From contig JAZDIB010000031.1 of assembly GCA_043805355.1 (NCBI GenBank), positions 1-7,550 of the forward strand: 7,550 nucleotides of DNA, written 5' to 3'. The position numbers were made by a program, and so were the translations under genes. Each line of letters begins with the position of its first letter. Position 1 is the first letter of the stretch. The DNA is from JAHJRN01 sp043805355. GTDB lineage: Bacteria; Patescibacteriota; Patescibacteriia; 2-12-FULL-60-25. A model generated the notes under the pieces. That model ran no database searches. It saw nothing but the letters and a program-made list of their open reading frames with translations, and was not told where the DNA came from. This document shows positions 1 through 5,600 of the stretch, one piece after another.

Positions 1-1
1 G

Positions 2-196
2 GTCTTCTCGCTCCGCACATTCTGGGAAGTCGCCTTGCAGGCGACGGGCACGCTCGTGGTCGGCGGCGTCGCGTTCGTCGTCGTGGCCATCCTGGTCAAG
101 TCCGAGGAATTCACCGCGTTCAAGTCCACGGCCGTCCGGAAGTTCTGGAAGCGCGGGGAGGTCATCCCCGGCGCGAACGAGGTGCAGATGCAATAA
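2..196 (+). CDS. murJ: C-terminal fragment of a membrane protein, probable lipid II flippase MurJ
   Basis: The frame is open from the left edge and ends at TAA 194-196, giving the last 64 residues of a protein whose start lies outside the window. Fragment residues about 11-32 form one hydrophobic segment rich in Val, Gly and Ala, followed by KSEEF and then a basic cytoplasmic-type tail (VRKFWKR). An RTFW...LQ stretch, a last membrane helix, a K/R-SEE motif and a basic tail is what I remember for the end of MurJ (MviN) proteins in CPR bacteria. MurJ moves the peptidoglycan precursor lipid II across the inner membrane. The assignment rests on this short tail only; another polytopic membrane protein is possible. 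That a membrane protein gene ends here is certain, its name is not. It reads into the 53-bp repeat-bearing gap before the FecR lipoprotein gene. Confidence 0.5.
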   Translation, partial: VFSLRTFWEVALQATGTLVVGGVAFVVVAILVKSEEFTAFKSTAVRKFWKRGEVIPGANEVQMQ

Positions 197-209
197 GATC
201 ACATGAACT

Positions 210-244
210 CATTTGAAGATTCTTCGTCTGACTCAGAATGACAT
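210..244 (+). repeat. Dispersed repeat arm, copy 1 (solo)
   Basis: This 35-bp stretch, beginning CATTTGAAGATTCTTCGTC and ending CTCAGAATGACAT, matches 5095-5129 with a single mismatch (T versus G at 229/5114). Its reverse complement has the core ATGTCATTCTGAGTC...GAAGAATCTTC, which resembles a widespread palindromic intergenic repeat (GTCATTCTGAG...GAAGAATC) that I recall from many environmental genomes. Only the right arm is present here; I find no convincing left arm upstream. It fills most of the gap between the MurJ-like stop codon (196) and the FecR gene start (250). Confidence 0.85.
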
Positions 245-249
245 CATCT

Positions 250-1266
250 ATGAACCGAATCACATCCGCCGTGATGCTTGCCGCCGCCGTTCTCCTCATC
301 GGTGCCGGGTGCTTCCGTCTTTCTCCGCGCGTCGTGCAGACGAATCCAGAACCTCCGCAGGTCGCGGAAGAGGAACCAATCAAGATCGCGCCGATGGCGG
401 TCGTGTCGCTCGACAGCGCGAGCGCGGGCACGATCACGCGCGGCGACCAGACGCACGACTTGGTCGATGGGCTCGAGATTTTGCCGGGCGATACGGTGGA
501 ATCCGTCAGCGGGACCGTCATGCTCGTCTATCCGGACTTTCCTGCCAGCAGGCAAGGAGCCGGTGCTTCGACGCTTGCGCCGGGCACGACCATCACGCTT
601 CTGCCGGACGGCGAAGGGGAGGGGAGCGTCTTCGCGCACATCGAACTGACGGTCGGGAGCATCTGGACGAGATTCGAGCGCCTGCTCGGGACGGATGAGC
701 GGTTCTCGGTGAACTCGAACAACGTGGTCGCGACCGTGCGCGGCACGGCTTTTGGCATCGCGTCCGTGGACGGCGAGGCGGACATCCAGGTCGCGGACAG
801 CAAGGTCGAGGTTTCGCTGCTCGACGCGCGGAAGGATGCGACGCTCGCGGCCAAGTCCGTCGTGCTCACGGTCGGCCAGGGGTTGCGCATCGGCGCGGAC
901 GTGTTGAAGGGGGATGATGTCTTCGCGGTGAAGAAGCTGGTCCGCGCCTTGTCGTCGCGCGAGCAGGCGCGTGCCGAATACCGGTTCGTGGCCACGCCGC
1001 TCTCCGCCACGCTCCTCGCAAAGCAGGCGAGCGTGCGCCTCGACCTCCTGCCCGACATCCCGGAACGCCTGCGCGACCGCATCGATCCCGTCATGCTCCA
1101 GCGCATCCTGAAGCTGCGCGCCTCCGGTGCCGCGCCGACGTTCATCGCGCCGTTCCGCCAGATCCTGCCGAGCGACCAGGCCCCGACGCTGACGCCGAGC
1201 GACACGGCGACAAGGACGACGTCGCAGGCCGATGGCTTGAACCTCCTCGGGGAGACGGTGAAATAG
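250..1266 (+). CDS. FecR-domain lipoprotein
   Basis: The product is 338 residues from ATG 250. It opens with a lipoprotein signal: a short basic start, a hydrophobic stretch (AVMLAAAVLLIGAG) and Cys21. Residues -4 to -1 before that Cys (IGAG) fit the relaxed lipobox although Leu is not at -3. A Pro/Glu-rich linker follows to about residue 45. Residues about 50-215 fit a FecR domain, a beta-rich module: a GTITRG...LVDGLEILPGD opening, a LAPGTTITLLPDG strand pair, ELTVGSIWTRF, and the hallmark VRGTAFGI at 163-170. The C-terminal third (about 225-300) looks helical, then a Thr/Ser/Pro-rich tail. Classical FecR transmits iron-citrate signals to a sigma factor, but no FecI or FecA gene is nearby, so a surface or wall-associated role is more likely; that is inference. 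An in-frame ATG at 238 adds only four residues and lies inside the repeat arm, so 250 is preferred. No Shine-Dalgarno is visible. Confidence 0.85.
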   Translation: MNRITSAVMLAAAVLLIGAGCFRLSPRVVQTNPEPPQVAEEEPIKIAPMAVVSLDSASAGTITRGDQTHDLVDGLEILPGDTVESVSGTVMLVYPDFPASRQGAGASTLAPGTTITLLPDGEGEGSVFAHIELTVGSIWTRFERLLGTDERFSVNSNNVVATVRGTAFGIASVDGEADIQVADSKVEVSLLDARKDATLAAKSVVLTVGQGLRIGADVLKGDDVFAVKKLVRALSSREQARAEYRFVATPLSATLLAKQASVRLDLLPDIPERLRDRIDPVMLQRILKLRASGAAPTFIAPFRQILPSDQAPTLTPSDTATRTTSQADGLNLLGETVK

Positions 1267-1278
1267 CCCGTCAGCCAT

Positions 1279-1306
1279 TGCCAAATCACCGTTTTTCAGG
1301 CAGAAT
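1279..1306 (+). promoter_or_regulatory. Candidate promoter for lepA
   Basis: TTGCCA (1279-1284, five of six matches to the -35 consensus) is separated by 16 bp from CAGAAT (1301-1306, four of six matches to the -10 consensus). The expected transcription start would fall at about 1312-1315, at or next to the lepA ATG at 1315, which implies a leaderless or nearly leaderless mRNA. No purine-rich ribosome binding site precedes the ATG, which fits. The hexamer match is modest. Confidence 0.35.
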
Positions 1307-1314
1307 CGGGTCAC

Positions 1315-3117
1315 ATGGACCAGCCTCGCATCAGGAATTTCTGCATCATCGCGCATATCGACCATGGCAAGTCCACGCTGTCGGACCGGCTTTTGGAAGT
1401 GACGGGGACCATCGAGGCGCGGAAGATGCGTGAGCAGGTCCTGGACACGATGGACCTTGAGCGCGAGCGCGGCATCACCATCAAGTTGCAGCCGGCGAGG
1501 ATGCGGTATTCGTTGAAGGGCGTCGAATATGAGTTGAACCTCATCGACACGCCGGGGCACGTCGATTTCAACTACGAGGTGTCGCGGTCGCTCGCGGCCG
1601 TCGAAGGCGCATTGCTCCTCGTGGACGCGACGCAAGGCGTGCAGGCGCAGACCATCGCCAACCTCCACCTCGCCATCGAGCAGGACCTCACCATCATCCC
1701 GGTACTCAATAAAGCGGACTTGCCGAACGCGGAGGTGGAACGGCGCGCCGAAGAGCTCATCAAGCTCCTCGGATGCCGCCGCGAGGACATCATCGTCGCG
1801 TCGGGCAAGACTGGGCAGGGCGTGCCGGAAATCCTCGAACGCATCGTCAAGGAAGTCCCGCCGCCCAGGGGCGATTCCGCGAAGCCGTTGCGAGCGCTCA
1901 TCTTCGATTCAAAGTACGACGAGTATAAAGGCGTGGTCGCGTACGTTCGCGTCGTGGACGGCGGCATCGCGAAAGGCGACCGCCTCCGCTTCCTTGCGAC
2001 CGCGGCGGACGGCGAAGCGCTGGAGGTCGGGTTCATGAAGCCGATTCCCGTCGCGACGCAGGATATGTACGCCGGCGAGATCGGCTACATCGTGACCGGG
2101 CTGAAGGACATCACGGCCGTGCGCGTCGGCGACACCGTCGTCCACGCGGGCATGGCGGAGGCGACGGAATCCCTGCCGGGGTACCGCGAGGTGCGGCCCA
2201 TGGTCTACGCCGGCATCTTCCCGCGCGAGGGCAACGAGTACGTCCGCCTGCGCGACGCCATCATGAAGCTGCAGCTCTCCGACGCGGCGCTCGCGTCCGA
2301 GCCGGAGCATTCGGCGGCGCTCGGGTTCGGGTTCCGCTGCGGCCTGCTCGGCATGCTGCACCTCGAGATCGTGCAGGAGCGGCTGATGCGCGAGCATAAC
2401 ATGGAGGTGGTGGTGACGATGCCGTCGGTGGCGTACGAGATCACGAAGACGGACGGCACCGAGGACGTCATCAAGTCGCCGCTCGCGTTCCCGGATCCGT
2501 CGCACCTGCGCGCCGCTCGCGAGCCGTGGGTCTCGACCGACATCGTCTGCCCGACGGACTACATGGGCAACGTGATGCAGCTCTGCCAGGACCGTCGCGG
2601 CGAGTTCAAGACCACGGAATACTTCGACCCGACGCGCGCCGTCCTCCACTACGACATGCCGCTCTCGTCCGTCATCGTGGACTTCCACGACGCGCTGAAG
2701 AGCGTCACGGCGGGCTACGCGTCGCTCAACTACGAGTTCATCGGCTACCGACCCGCGCCCATCGTCCGCCTCGACATCCTCGTCGCGGACGAGCCGGTGC
2801 ACGCGTTCGCGATGCTCATCCACGAGGATGAGGCGTATCGCCGCGGCAAAGAGATCGTGGAGGCGCTGAAGGAGACGCTCCCGCGCCAGCAGTTCGTCGT
2901 GAAGATCCAGGCGGCCATCGGCGCGAAGGTCATCGCGTCCGAGCGGCTCTCCGCCTTCCGCAAGGACGTGCTGGCGAAGATGTCGGGCGGCGACTATACT
3001 CGGAAGTCGAAGCTCCTGCAGAAGCAGAAGAAGGGGAAGGCGAGGATGCTCGCGCACGGAAAAGGCGCGGTCGCCATCCCCCAGGAAGCGTTCCTCAAAG
3101 TCCTACGACGCTCATGA
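1315..3117 (+). CDS. lepA: Elongation factor 4 (LepA), translational GTPase
   Basis: LepA is a ribosome-binding GTPase related to EF-G; it acts on elongating or initiating ribosomes, with back-translocation and 30S maturation among its proposed roles. The 600-residue length is normal and the start is the first ATG before the conserved N-terminus. Visible motifs: G1 AHIDHGKST (13-21), switch I RGITI (52-56), G3 DTPGH (78-82), G4 NKAD (132-135), and G5 SGKTG (163-167, where SAKTG is usual). Domain II spans about 190-285. The EF-G-III-like region includes SEPEHSAALGFGFRCGLLGM at 328-347, and the domain V-like part has the GYASLNYEFIGYRP stretch at 467-480. The LepA-specific C-terminus carries SGGDYTRKSKLLQKQKKGK (557-575) and ends IPQEAFLKVL. 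Between these, ARMLAHGKGAVAIP looks one or two residues longer than the KRMKxxGNVxIP form I remember. The TGA stop overlaps the ATG of the next small gene. Confidence 0.98.
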   Translation: MDQPRIRNFCIIAHIDHGKSTLSDRLLEVTGTIEARKMREQVLDTMDLERERGITIKLQPARMRYSLKGVEYELNLIDTPGHVDFNYEVSRSLAAVEGALLLVDATQGVQAQTIANLHLAIEQDLTIIPVLNKADLPNAEVERRAEELIKLLGCRREDIIVASGKTGQGVPEILERIVKEVPPPRGDSAKPLRALIFDSKYDEYKGVVAYVRVVDGGIAKGDRLRFLATAADGEALEVGFMKPIPVATQDMYAGEIGYIVTGLKDITAVRVGDTVVHAGMAEATESLPGYREVRPMVYAGIFPREGNEYVRLRDAIMKLQLSDAALASEPEHSAALGFGFRCGLLGMLHLEIVQERLMREHNMEVVVTMPSVAYEITKTDGTEDVIKSPLAFPDPSHLRAAREPWVSTDIVCPTDYMGNVMQLCQDRRGEFKTTEYFDPTRAVLHYDMPLSSVIVDFHDALKSVTAGYASLNYEFIGYRPAPIVRLDILVADEPVHAFAMLIHEDEAYRRGKEIVEALKETLPRQQFVVKIQAAIGAKVIASERLSAFRKDVLAKMSGGDYTRKSKLLQKQKKGKARMLAHGKGAVAIPQEAFLKVLRRS

Positions 3118-3218
3118 AGAAACAGACGAAAGAGAAAATCTGGAAGTCGTTCGTGACCGTCATCACGGTCATGATGCTCCTGGCCATGGCGCTGCCCTTC
3201 GTGGGCGCCAGCTGGTGA
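3114..3218 (+). CDS. Small single-span membrane peptide, translationally coupled to lepA
   Basis: A 34-residue reading frame begins at ATG 3114, sharing ATGA with the lepA stop codon, a classic arrangement for translational coupling. The peptide has a strongly basic start (MKKQTKEKIWKS), one hydrophobic segment (residues about 13-32, rich in Val, Met and Leu) and a short end (GASW). The predicted form is a single membrane helix with its N-terminus inside the cell. I do not recognise a family. It could be a real microprotein, because the charge and hydrophobicity pattern is what a membrane peptide needs and the overlap is exact; short length leaves room for chance. An inverted repeat (TGACCGT 3154-3160, ACGGTCA 3165-3171) lies within it. 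Confidence 0.6.
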   Translation: MKKQTKEKIWKSFVTVITVMMLLAMALPFVGASW

Positions 3219-3248
3219 GACGACGGCCTAGCCCCTGGGGAACCCTCC

Positions 3249-3257
3249 TGCTAGGAT
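3249..3257 (+). promoter_or_regulatory. Candidate extended -10 element for recJ
   Basis: TGCTAGGAT matches the extended -10 form TGnTAnnAT. It sits 7 nt before the recJ ATG at 3265, so transcription would start at or next to the start codon. No convincing -35 hexamer is seen. CCTAGC (3227-3232) and GCTAGG (3250-3255) form a short inverted repeat that overlaps this element. Weak on its own; it is listed because the spacing matches that before lepA and the 5601 gene. Confidence 0.3.
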
Positions 3258-3264
3258 TCCGCCC

Positions 3265-5016
3265 ATGCAGAAACGGTGGAGGGTCTTGGAATCCGTCTCG
3301 GCGATGTCGCCGGAGGCCTTCCCGCAACTCCACCCCATCGCCGTCCGCCTGTTCGCGAATCGCGGCATCACGGATCCGCTCGAGGCCGAAGCTTTCCTGC
3401 ATCCCGATTGGGAGACGGGGACGCACGACCCGTTTTTGTTTTCGCGGATGCGCGAGGCCGTCGGTCGCGTGCTTGAGGCCATCGCCATCGGGGAGCGCAT
3501 CGCCGTGCATGGTGACTATGACGCGGACGGCGTGACCGGCACCGCGGTCGTGCTTAGCGCCCTGCGCGAGGTGGCGATGCGGTCGGGCAAGGATCCGGAC
3601 CTTGTCGAGTGGTACATCCCGCACCGGAACGACGAGGGATACGGTCTGCATCACGAGAACGTGCATCAGCTCAAAGGGCACGGCGTCATGCTCCTCCTCA
3701 CCGTGGACTGCGGCATCGCGAGCGTCGACGAGATCGCGGCGGCGCGGGCGCATGGCATCGATGTCGTCGTGCTGGACCATCACGCGTTCGGGGACATCCT
3801 GCCGGACGCCATCCTCGTCCATCCGCGCCTGCCTGGGGAGACGTATCCGTTCGGCGACCTGGCGGCGGTCGGCGTCGCGTGGAAATTCGCGGCCGCACTC
3901 GTCGTCGCGGCGCGCGAGCAGGGGATCGCGGTGCCGGATGGATGGGAGAAGTGGATGCTCGACCTCGTATCTATCGCCACGGTCACGGACATGGTGCCGG
4001 TCCTCGGCGAGAACCGCGTGCTCCTGAAATACGGCCTGCTCGTCTTGAACAAGACGCGTCGCGAAGGGCTGAAGCGCCTCGTGCTGGCCGCGGGGCGGTC
4101 GTTCGGGTCGCTCGACGCCGAGACGGTCGGGTTCGTGCTCGGTCCGCGCATCAACGCGGCAGGGCGTATGGATCACGCGAGCCTCGCCCTGCGGCTCATG
4201 TTGGCGGAGGGGGAGGAAGAGGCGGCGGGTCTCGCAGGCGAGCTCGAGGCGTTGAACCGCGCGCGCCAGCAGGCGACGGACCGCATGATGCGCGAGGCCG
4301 AGGGGCTGCTGGTCGACATCGAGAAGCATCGGGCCGTGGCCGTGTGGCATCCGGAATGGCCGCCGTCGCTCGTCGGCCTCGTGGCAGGAAAAATCATGGA
4401 TCGCACCGGCAAGCCCTGCATCGCCATCGGGAGGAACGCGGGCATGTGGATAGGTTCCGGCCGGTCGCCGGGGACGTTCGACATCACGTCATGCGTGCGG
4501 AAGGTCGGCGAGGGCATCCTGTCCCGGTTCGGCGGCCATACGCAGGCCTGCGGGTTCTCGCTCGAGAAGGACGAGGACGTGCCGACGTTCGCGGATCGGT
4601 TCCGCGCCGAGGCGGACGCGACCCTGACGGACGAGGACGTGATTCCGGTCCTCGACACCGAGGCGCTTCTGACGCTCGAGGACATCGACTGGAAACTCGT
4701 CGAGACGCTACAGGCCTTCGAACCGTTCGGCATCGGGAATCTCAAGCCGCATTTTGCGACGCACGATGTGCTTGTCGAGGAATCCGCGCTCGTCGGCCAG
4801 GCCGGCAACCACCTCCGATGCGTCCTTCGGTCGCCGGGCGGCGCCGTCCAGAAGTTCATCGGGTTCAAGATGGGCTCACGCCTCCCGGACCTCGCGGTCG
4901 GCAAACGGGTGGACGTCGTGTATGATGTCGGCGTCAACGTGTGGAACGGGCGGACGGAGATTCAGTGTTCGCTGGTGGATTGCAGGTCAAGCGAGGAAGG
5001 CAGAATGTCATCCTGA
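3265..5016 (+). CDS. recJ: Single-stranded-DNA-specific exonuclease RecJ
   Basis: RecJ is a 5'-3' single-strand DNA exonuclease of the DHH phosphoesterase superfamily, used in recombination, mismatch and base-excision repair; it needs Mn2+ or Mg2+. The 583-residue product is of normal length. The DHH domain shows motif I VHGDYDADGVTG (81-92), motif II DCG (148-150), motif III DHH (171-173) with HP at 186-187, and the VTDMVPVLGENR region (240-251). The linker and DHHA1 domain include LGPRINAAGRMDHA (292-305), WHPEWPPSLVGLVAGKI (361-377), SGRSPG (398-403) and GGHTQACGFSL (423-433). The OB-like domain is marked by EPFGIGNLKPHF (486-497). All expected metal ligands visible by eye are present. The start is the first in-frame ATG, with no Shine-Dalgarno. 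The last residues and the TGA stop (5014-5016) are encoded by the left arm of an inverted repeat, so the natural C-terminus may have been altered slightly by its insertion. Confidence 0.96.
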   Translation: MQKRWRVLESVSAMSPEAFPQLHPIAVRLFANRGITDPLEAEAFLHPDWETGTHDPFLFSRMREAVGRVLEAIAIGERIAVHGDYDADGVTGTAVVLSALREVAMRSGKDPDLVEWYIPHRNDEGYGLHHENVHQLKGHGVMLLLTVDCGIASVDEIAAARAHGIDVVVLDHHAFGDILPDAILVHPRLPGETYPFGDLAAVGVAWKFAAALVVAAREQGIAVPDGWEKWMLDLVSIATVTDMVPVLGENRVLLKYGLLVLNKTRREGLKRLVLAAGRSFGSLDAETVGFVLGPRINAAGRMDHASLALRLMLAEGEEEAAGLAGELEALNRARQQATDRMMREAEGLLVDIEKHRAVAVWHPEWPPSLVGLVAGKIMDRTGKPCIAIGRNAGMWIGSGRSPGTFDITSCVRKVGEGILSRFGGHTQACGFSLEKDEDVPTFADRFRAEADATLTDEDVIPVLDTEALLTLEDIDWKLVETLQAFEPFGIGNLKPHFATHDVLVEESALVGQAGNHLRCVLRSPGGAVQKFIGFKMGSRLPDLAVGKRVDVVYDVGVNVWNGRTEIQCSLVDCRSSEEGRMSS

Positions 5017-5130
5017 GGGGAGTCGGAGCGACCGAAGGAACTTCCGAACATTTCCGCTGCCGAGAGCGTCAGAAGGGACATCATGCCGGATCATCATTTG
5101 AAGATTCTTCGTCGGACTCAGAATGACATT
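5004..5130 (+). repeat. Imperfect inverted repeat element between recJ and rnhA
   Basis: The ends are a perfect 8-bp inverted pair, AATGTCAT (5004-5011) and ATGACATT (5123-5130), which extends to 14 bp with one mismatch (CCTGAG 5012-5017 against CTCAGA 5117-5122). Inside, the left arm continues as GACCGAAGGAACTTCC and the right arm, read in reverse complement, as CGACGAAGAATCTTC, so pairing continues imperfectly. About 50 bp of unrelated sequence separates the arms. No reading frame of note lies within it. The shape is that of a REP- or MITE-like palindromic unit. It contains the recJ stop codon and abuts the rnhA start codon. RNA from it could fold into a long hairpin, but no T-tract follows, so I do not call it a terminator. 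Confidence 0.75.
5095..5129 (+). repeat. Dispersed repeat arm, copy 2
   Basis: This is the right arm of the inverted repeat and matches 210-244 at 34 of 35 positions. As in copy 1, it stops just before a start codon: here the rnhA ATG lies 1 nt beyond its end, in copy 1 the FecR gene ATG lies 5 nt beyond. It carries TTGAAG (5098-5103) and CAGAAT (5119-5124), a possible weak -35/-10 pair with 15-bp spacing. Confidence 0.85.
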
Positions 5131-5538
5131 ATGAAACGACTCATCATCAACACGGACGGCGGGGCGCGGGGGAATCCGGGGCCGGCGGGGATCGGCGTGG
5201 TCATCCGGGATGCGGAGACGGGGGAGACGCTCGAGGAACATGCGGACTACCTCGGAGAGACCACGAACAATCAGGCGGAGTATCGGGCCGTCATCAAGGG
5301 GCTCACGCGCGCCGTCGCCCTCGGTTCCACGGACGTCGAGATCGTGACGGACAGCGAACTGCTCGTGAAGCAGGCGAACGGGGAATACCGCGTCAAGAAC
5401 CCGGATCTCGCGCAGAGGTTCCTCGAGATGAAGAACCTGTGCGTACGCATCGGCCGCGTGCGCTTTCGTCACACCCGTCGCGAGATGAACAAGCGTGCGG
5501 ACGAGCTTTCGAACGTGGCGATGGACAAGAAGAGGTAG
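5131..5538 (+). CDS. rnhA: Ribonuclease HI family protein
   Basis: RNase HI cleaves the RNA strand of RNA:DNA hybrids and so removes R-loops and primers. The 135-residue product shows the four acidic catalytic positions of the RNase H fold: Asp9 in NTDGGARGNPGPAG, Glu50 in TTNNQAEYRA, Asp74 in VTDSELLVKQ, and Asp124 in NKRADELSN, with the accessory His114 in FRHTRREMN. The QANGEYRVKN stretch (81-90) replaces the longer basic protrusion of E. coli RNase HI, so this belongs to the shorter type seen in archaea and many Gram-positive and CPR bacteria. A longer in-frame start at 5083 would add 16 residues encoded purely by the repeat (LKILRRTQND), so ATG 5131 is chosen. No Shine-Dalgarno is evident. 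It follows recJ in the same direction after 114 bp of repeat. Confidence 0.93.
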   Translation: MKRLIINTDGGARGNPGPAGIGVVIRDAETGETLEEHADYLGETTNNQAEYRAVIKGLTRAVALGSTDVEIVTDSELLVKQANGEYRVKNPDLAQRFLEMKNLCVRIGRVRFRHTRREMNKRADELSNVAMDKKR

Positions 5539-5551
5539 ACGGGGAGCATTG

Positions 5552-5587
5552 ACCACAACAGGCGGCACTCTGGCCGCCTGTTGTGGT
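5552..5587 (+). terminator. Strong hairpin after rnhA, probable terminator
   Basis: A perfect 15-bp stem (5552-5566 paired with 5573-5587) encloses a 6-nt loop (ACTCTG). The inner part is GC-rich (AGGCGGC/GCCGCCT). It lies 13 nt after the rnhA stop codon, where a terminator is expected. The tail is TATAATTCC and not a run of T, so termination may be inefficient or depend on other factors. The last paired base is the first T of the -10 box of the next gene. Confidence 0.6.
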
Positions 5588-5592
5588 ATAAT
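5584..5592 (+). promoter_or_regulatory. Extended -10 promoter for the 5601 gene and probably pilM
   Basis: TGGTATAAT is a perfect extended -10 (TGn followed by consensus TATAAT). No -35 is visible at the normal distance, since that region is the hairpin stem; an extended -10 can work without one. Transcription would begin around 5599-5601, at or next to the ATG at 5601, predicting a leaderless mRNA. Confidence 0.7.
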
Positions 5593-5600
5593 TCCTATAG

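Noticed and set aside
161..167. GTCATCC as a possible degenerate left arm pairing with the repeat at 210-244
   Set aside because: Only 7 bases match and it sits in the coding end of the membrane protein; chance is enough to explain it.
238..249. Upstream ATG for the FecR lipoprotein
   Set aside because: It adds only MTSS, lies in the repeat arm, and ATG 250 gives a cleaner lipoprotein signal start (MNR).
244..1668. Minus-strand frame of 474 codons opposite the FecR gene and lepA
   Set aside because: It is Arg/His/Asp-rich with no recognisable domain and crosses two well-supported genes; it is the usual shadow frame of GC-rich coding sequence.
1909..3057. Minus-strand frame of 382 codons opposite lepA
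   Set aside because: Low-complexity Arg/His/Leu/Val composition and full overlap with a certain gene.
3154..3171. TGACCGT/ACGGTCA hairpin as a lepA terminator
   Set aside because: Seven base pairs, no T-tract, and it lies within the small membrane peptide frame, where it arises from the repeated codons of VTVITV.
3169..4350. Minus-strand frame of 393 codons opposite recJ
   Set aside because: No domain visible, Arg/His-rich, opposite the conserved catalytic region of recJ.
3609..4925. Plus-strand frame of 438 codons inside recJ
   Set aside because: Extremely Arg/Gly-rich translation of the alternative frame; recJ explains the codon pattern.
5083..5130. Sixteen-residue N-terminal extension of RNase HI
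   Set aside because: The extension is encoded by the repeat, and the RNase H fold begins with MKRLIINTDGG at 5131.
5008..5568. Minus-strand frame of 186 codons across the repeat and rnhA
   Set aside because: It is antisense to rnhA, includes the repeat, and shows no domain.
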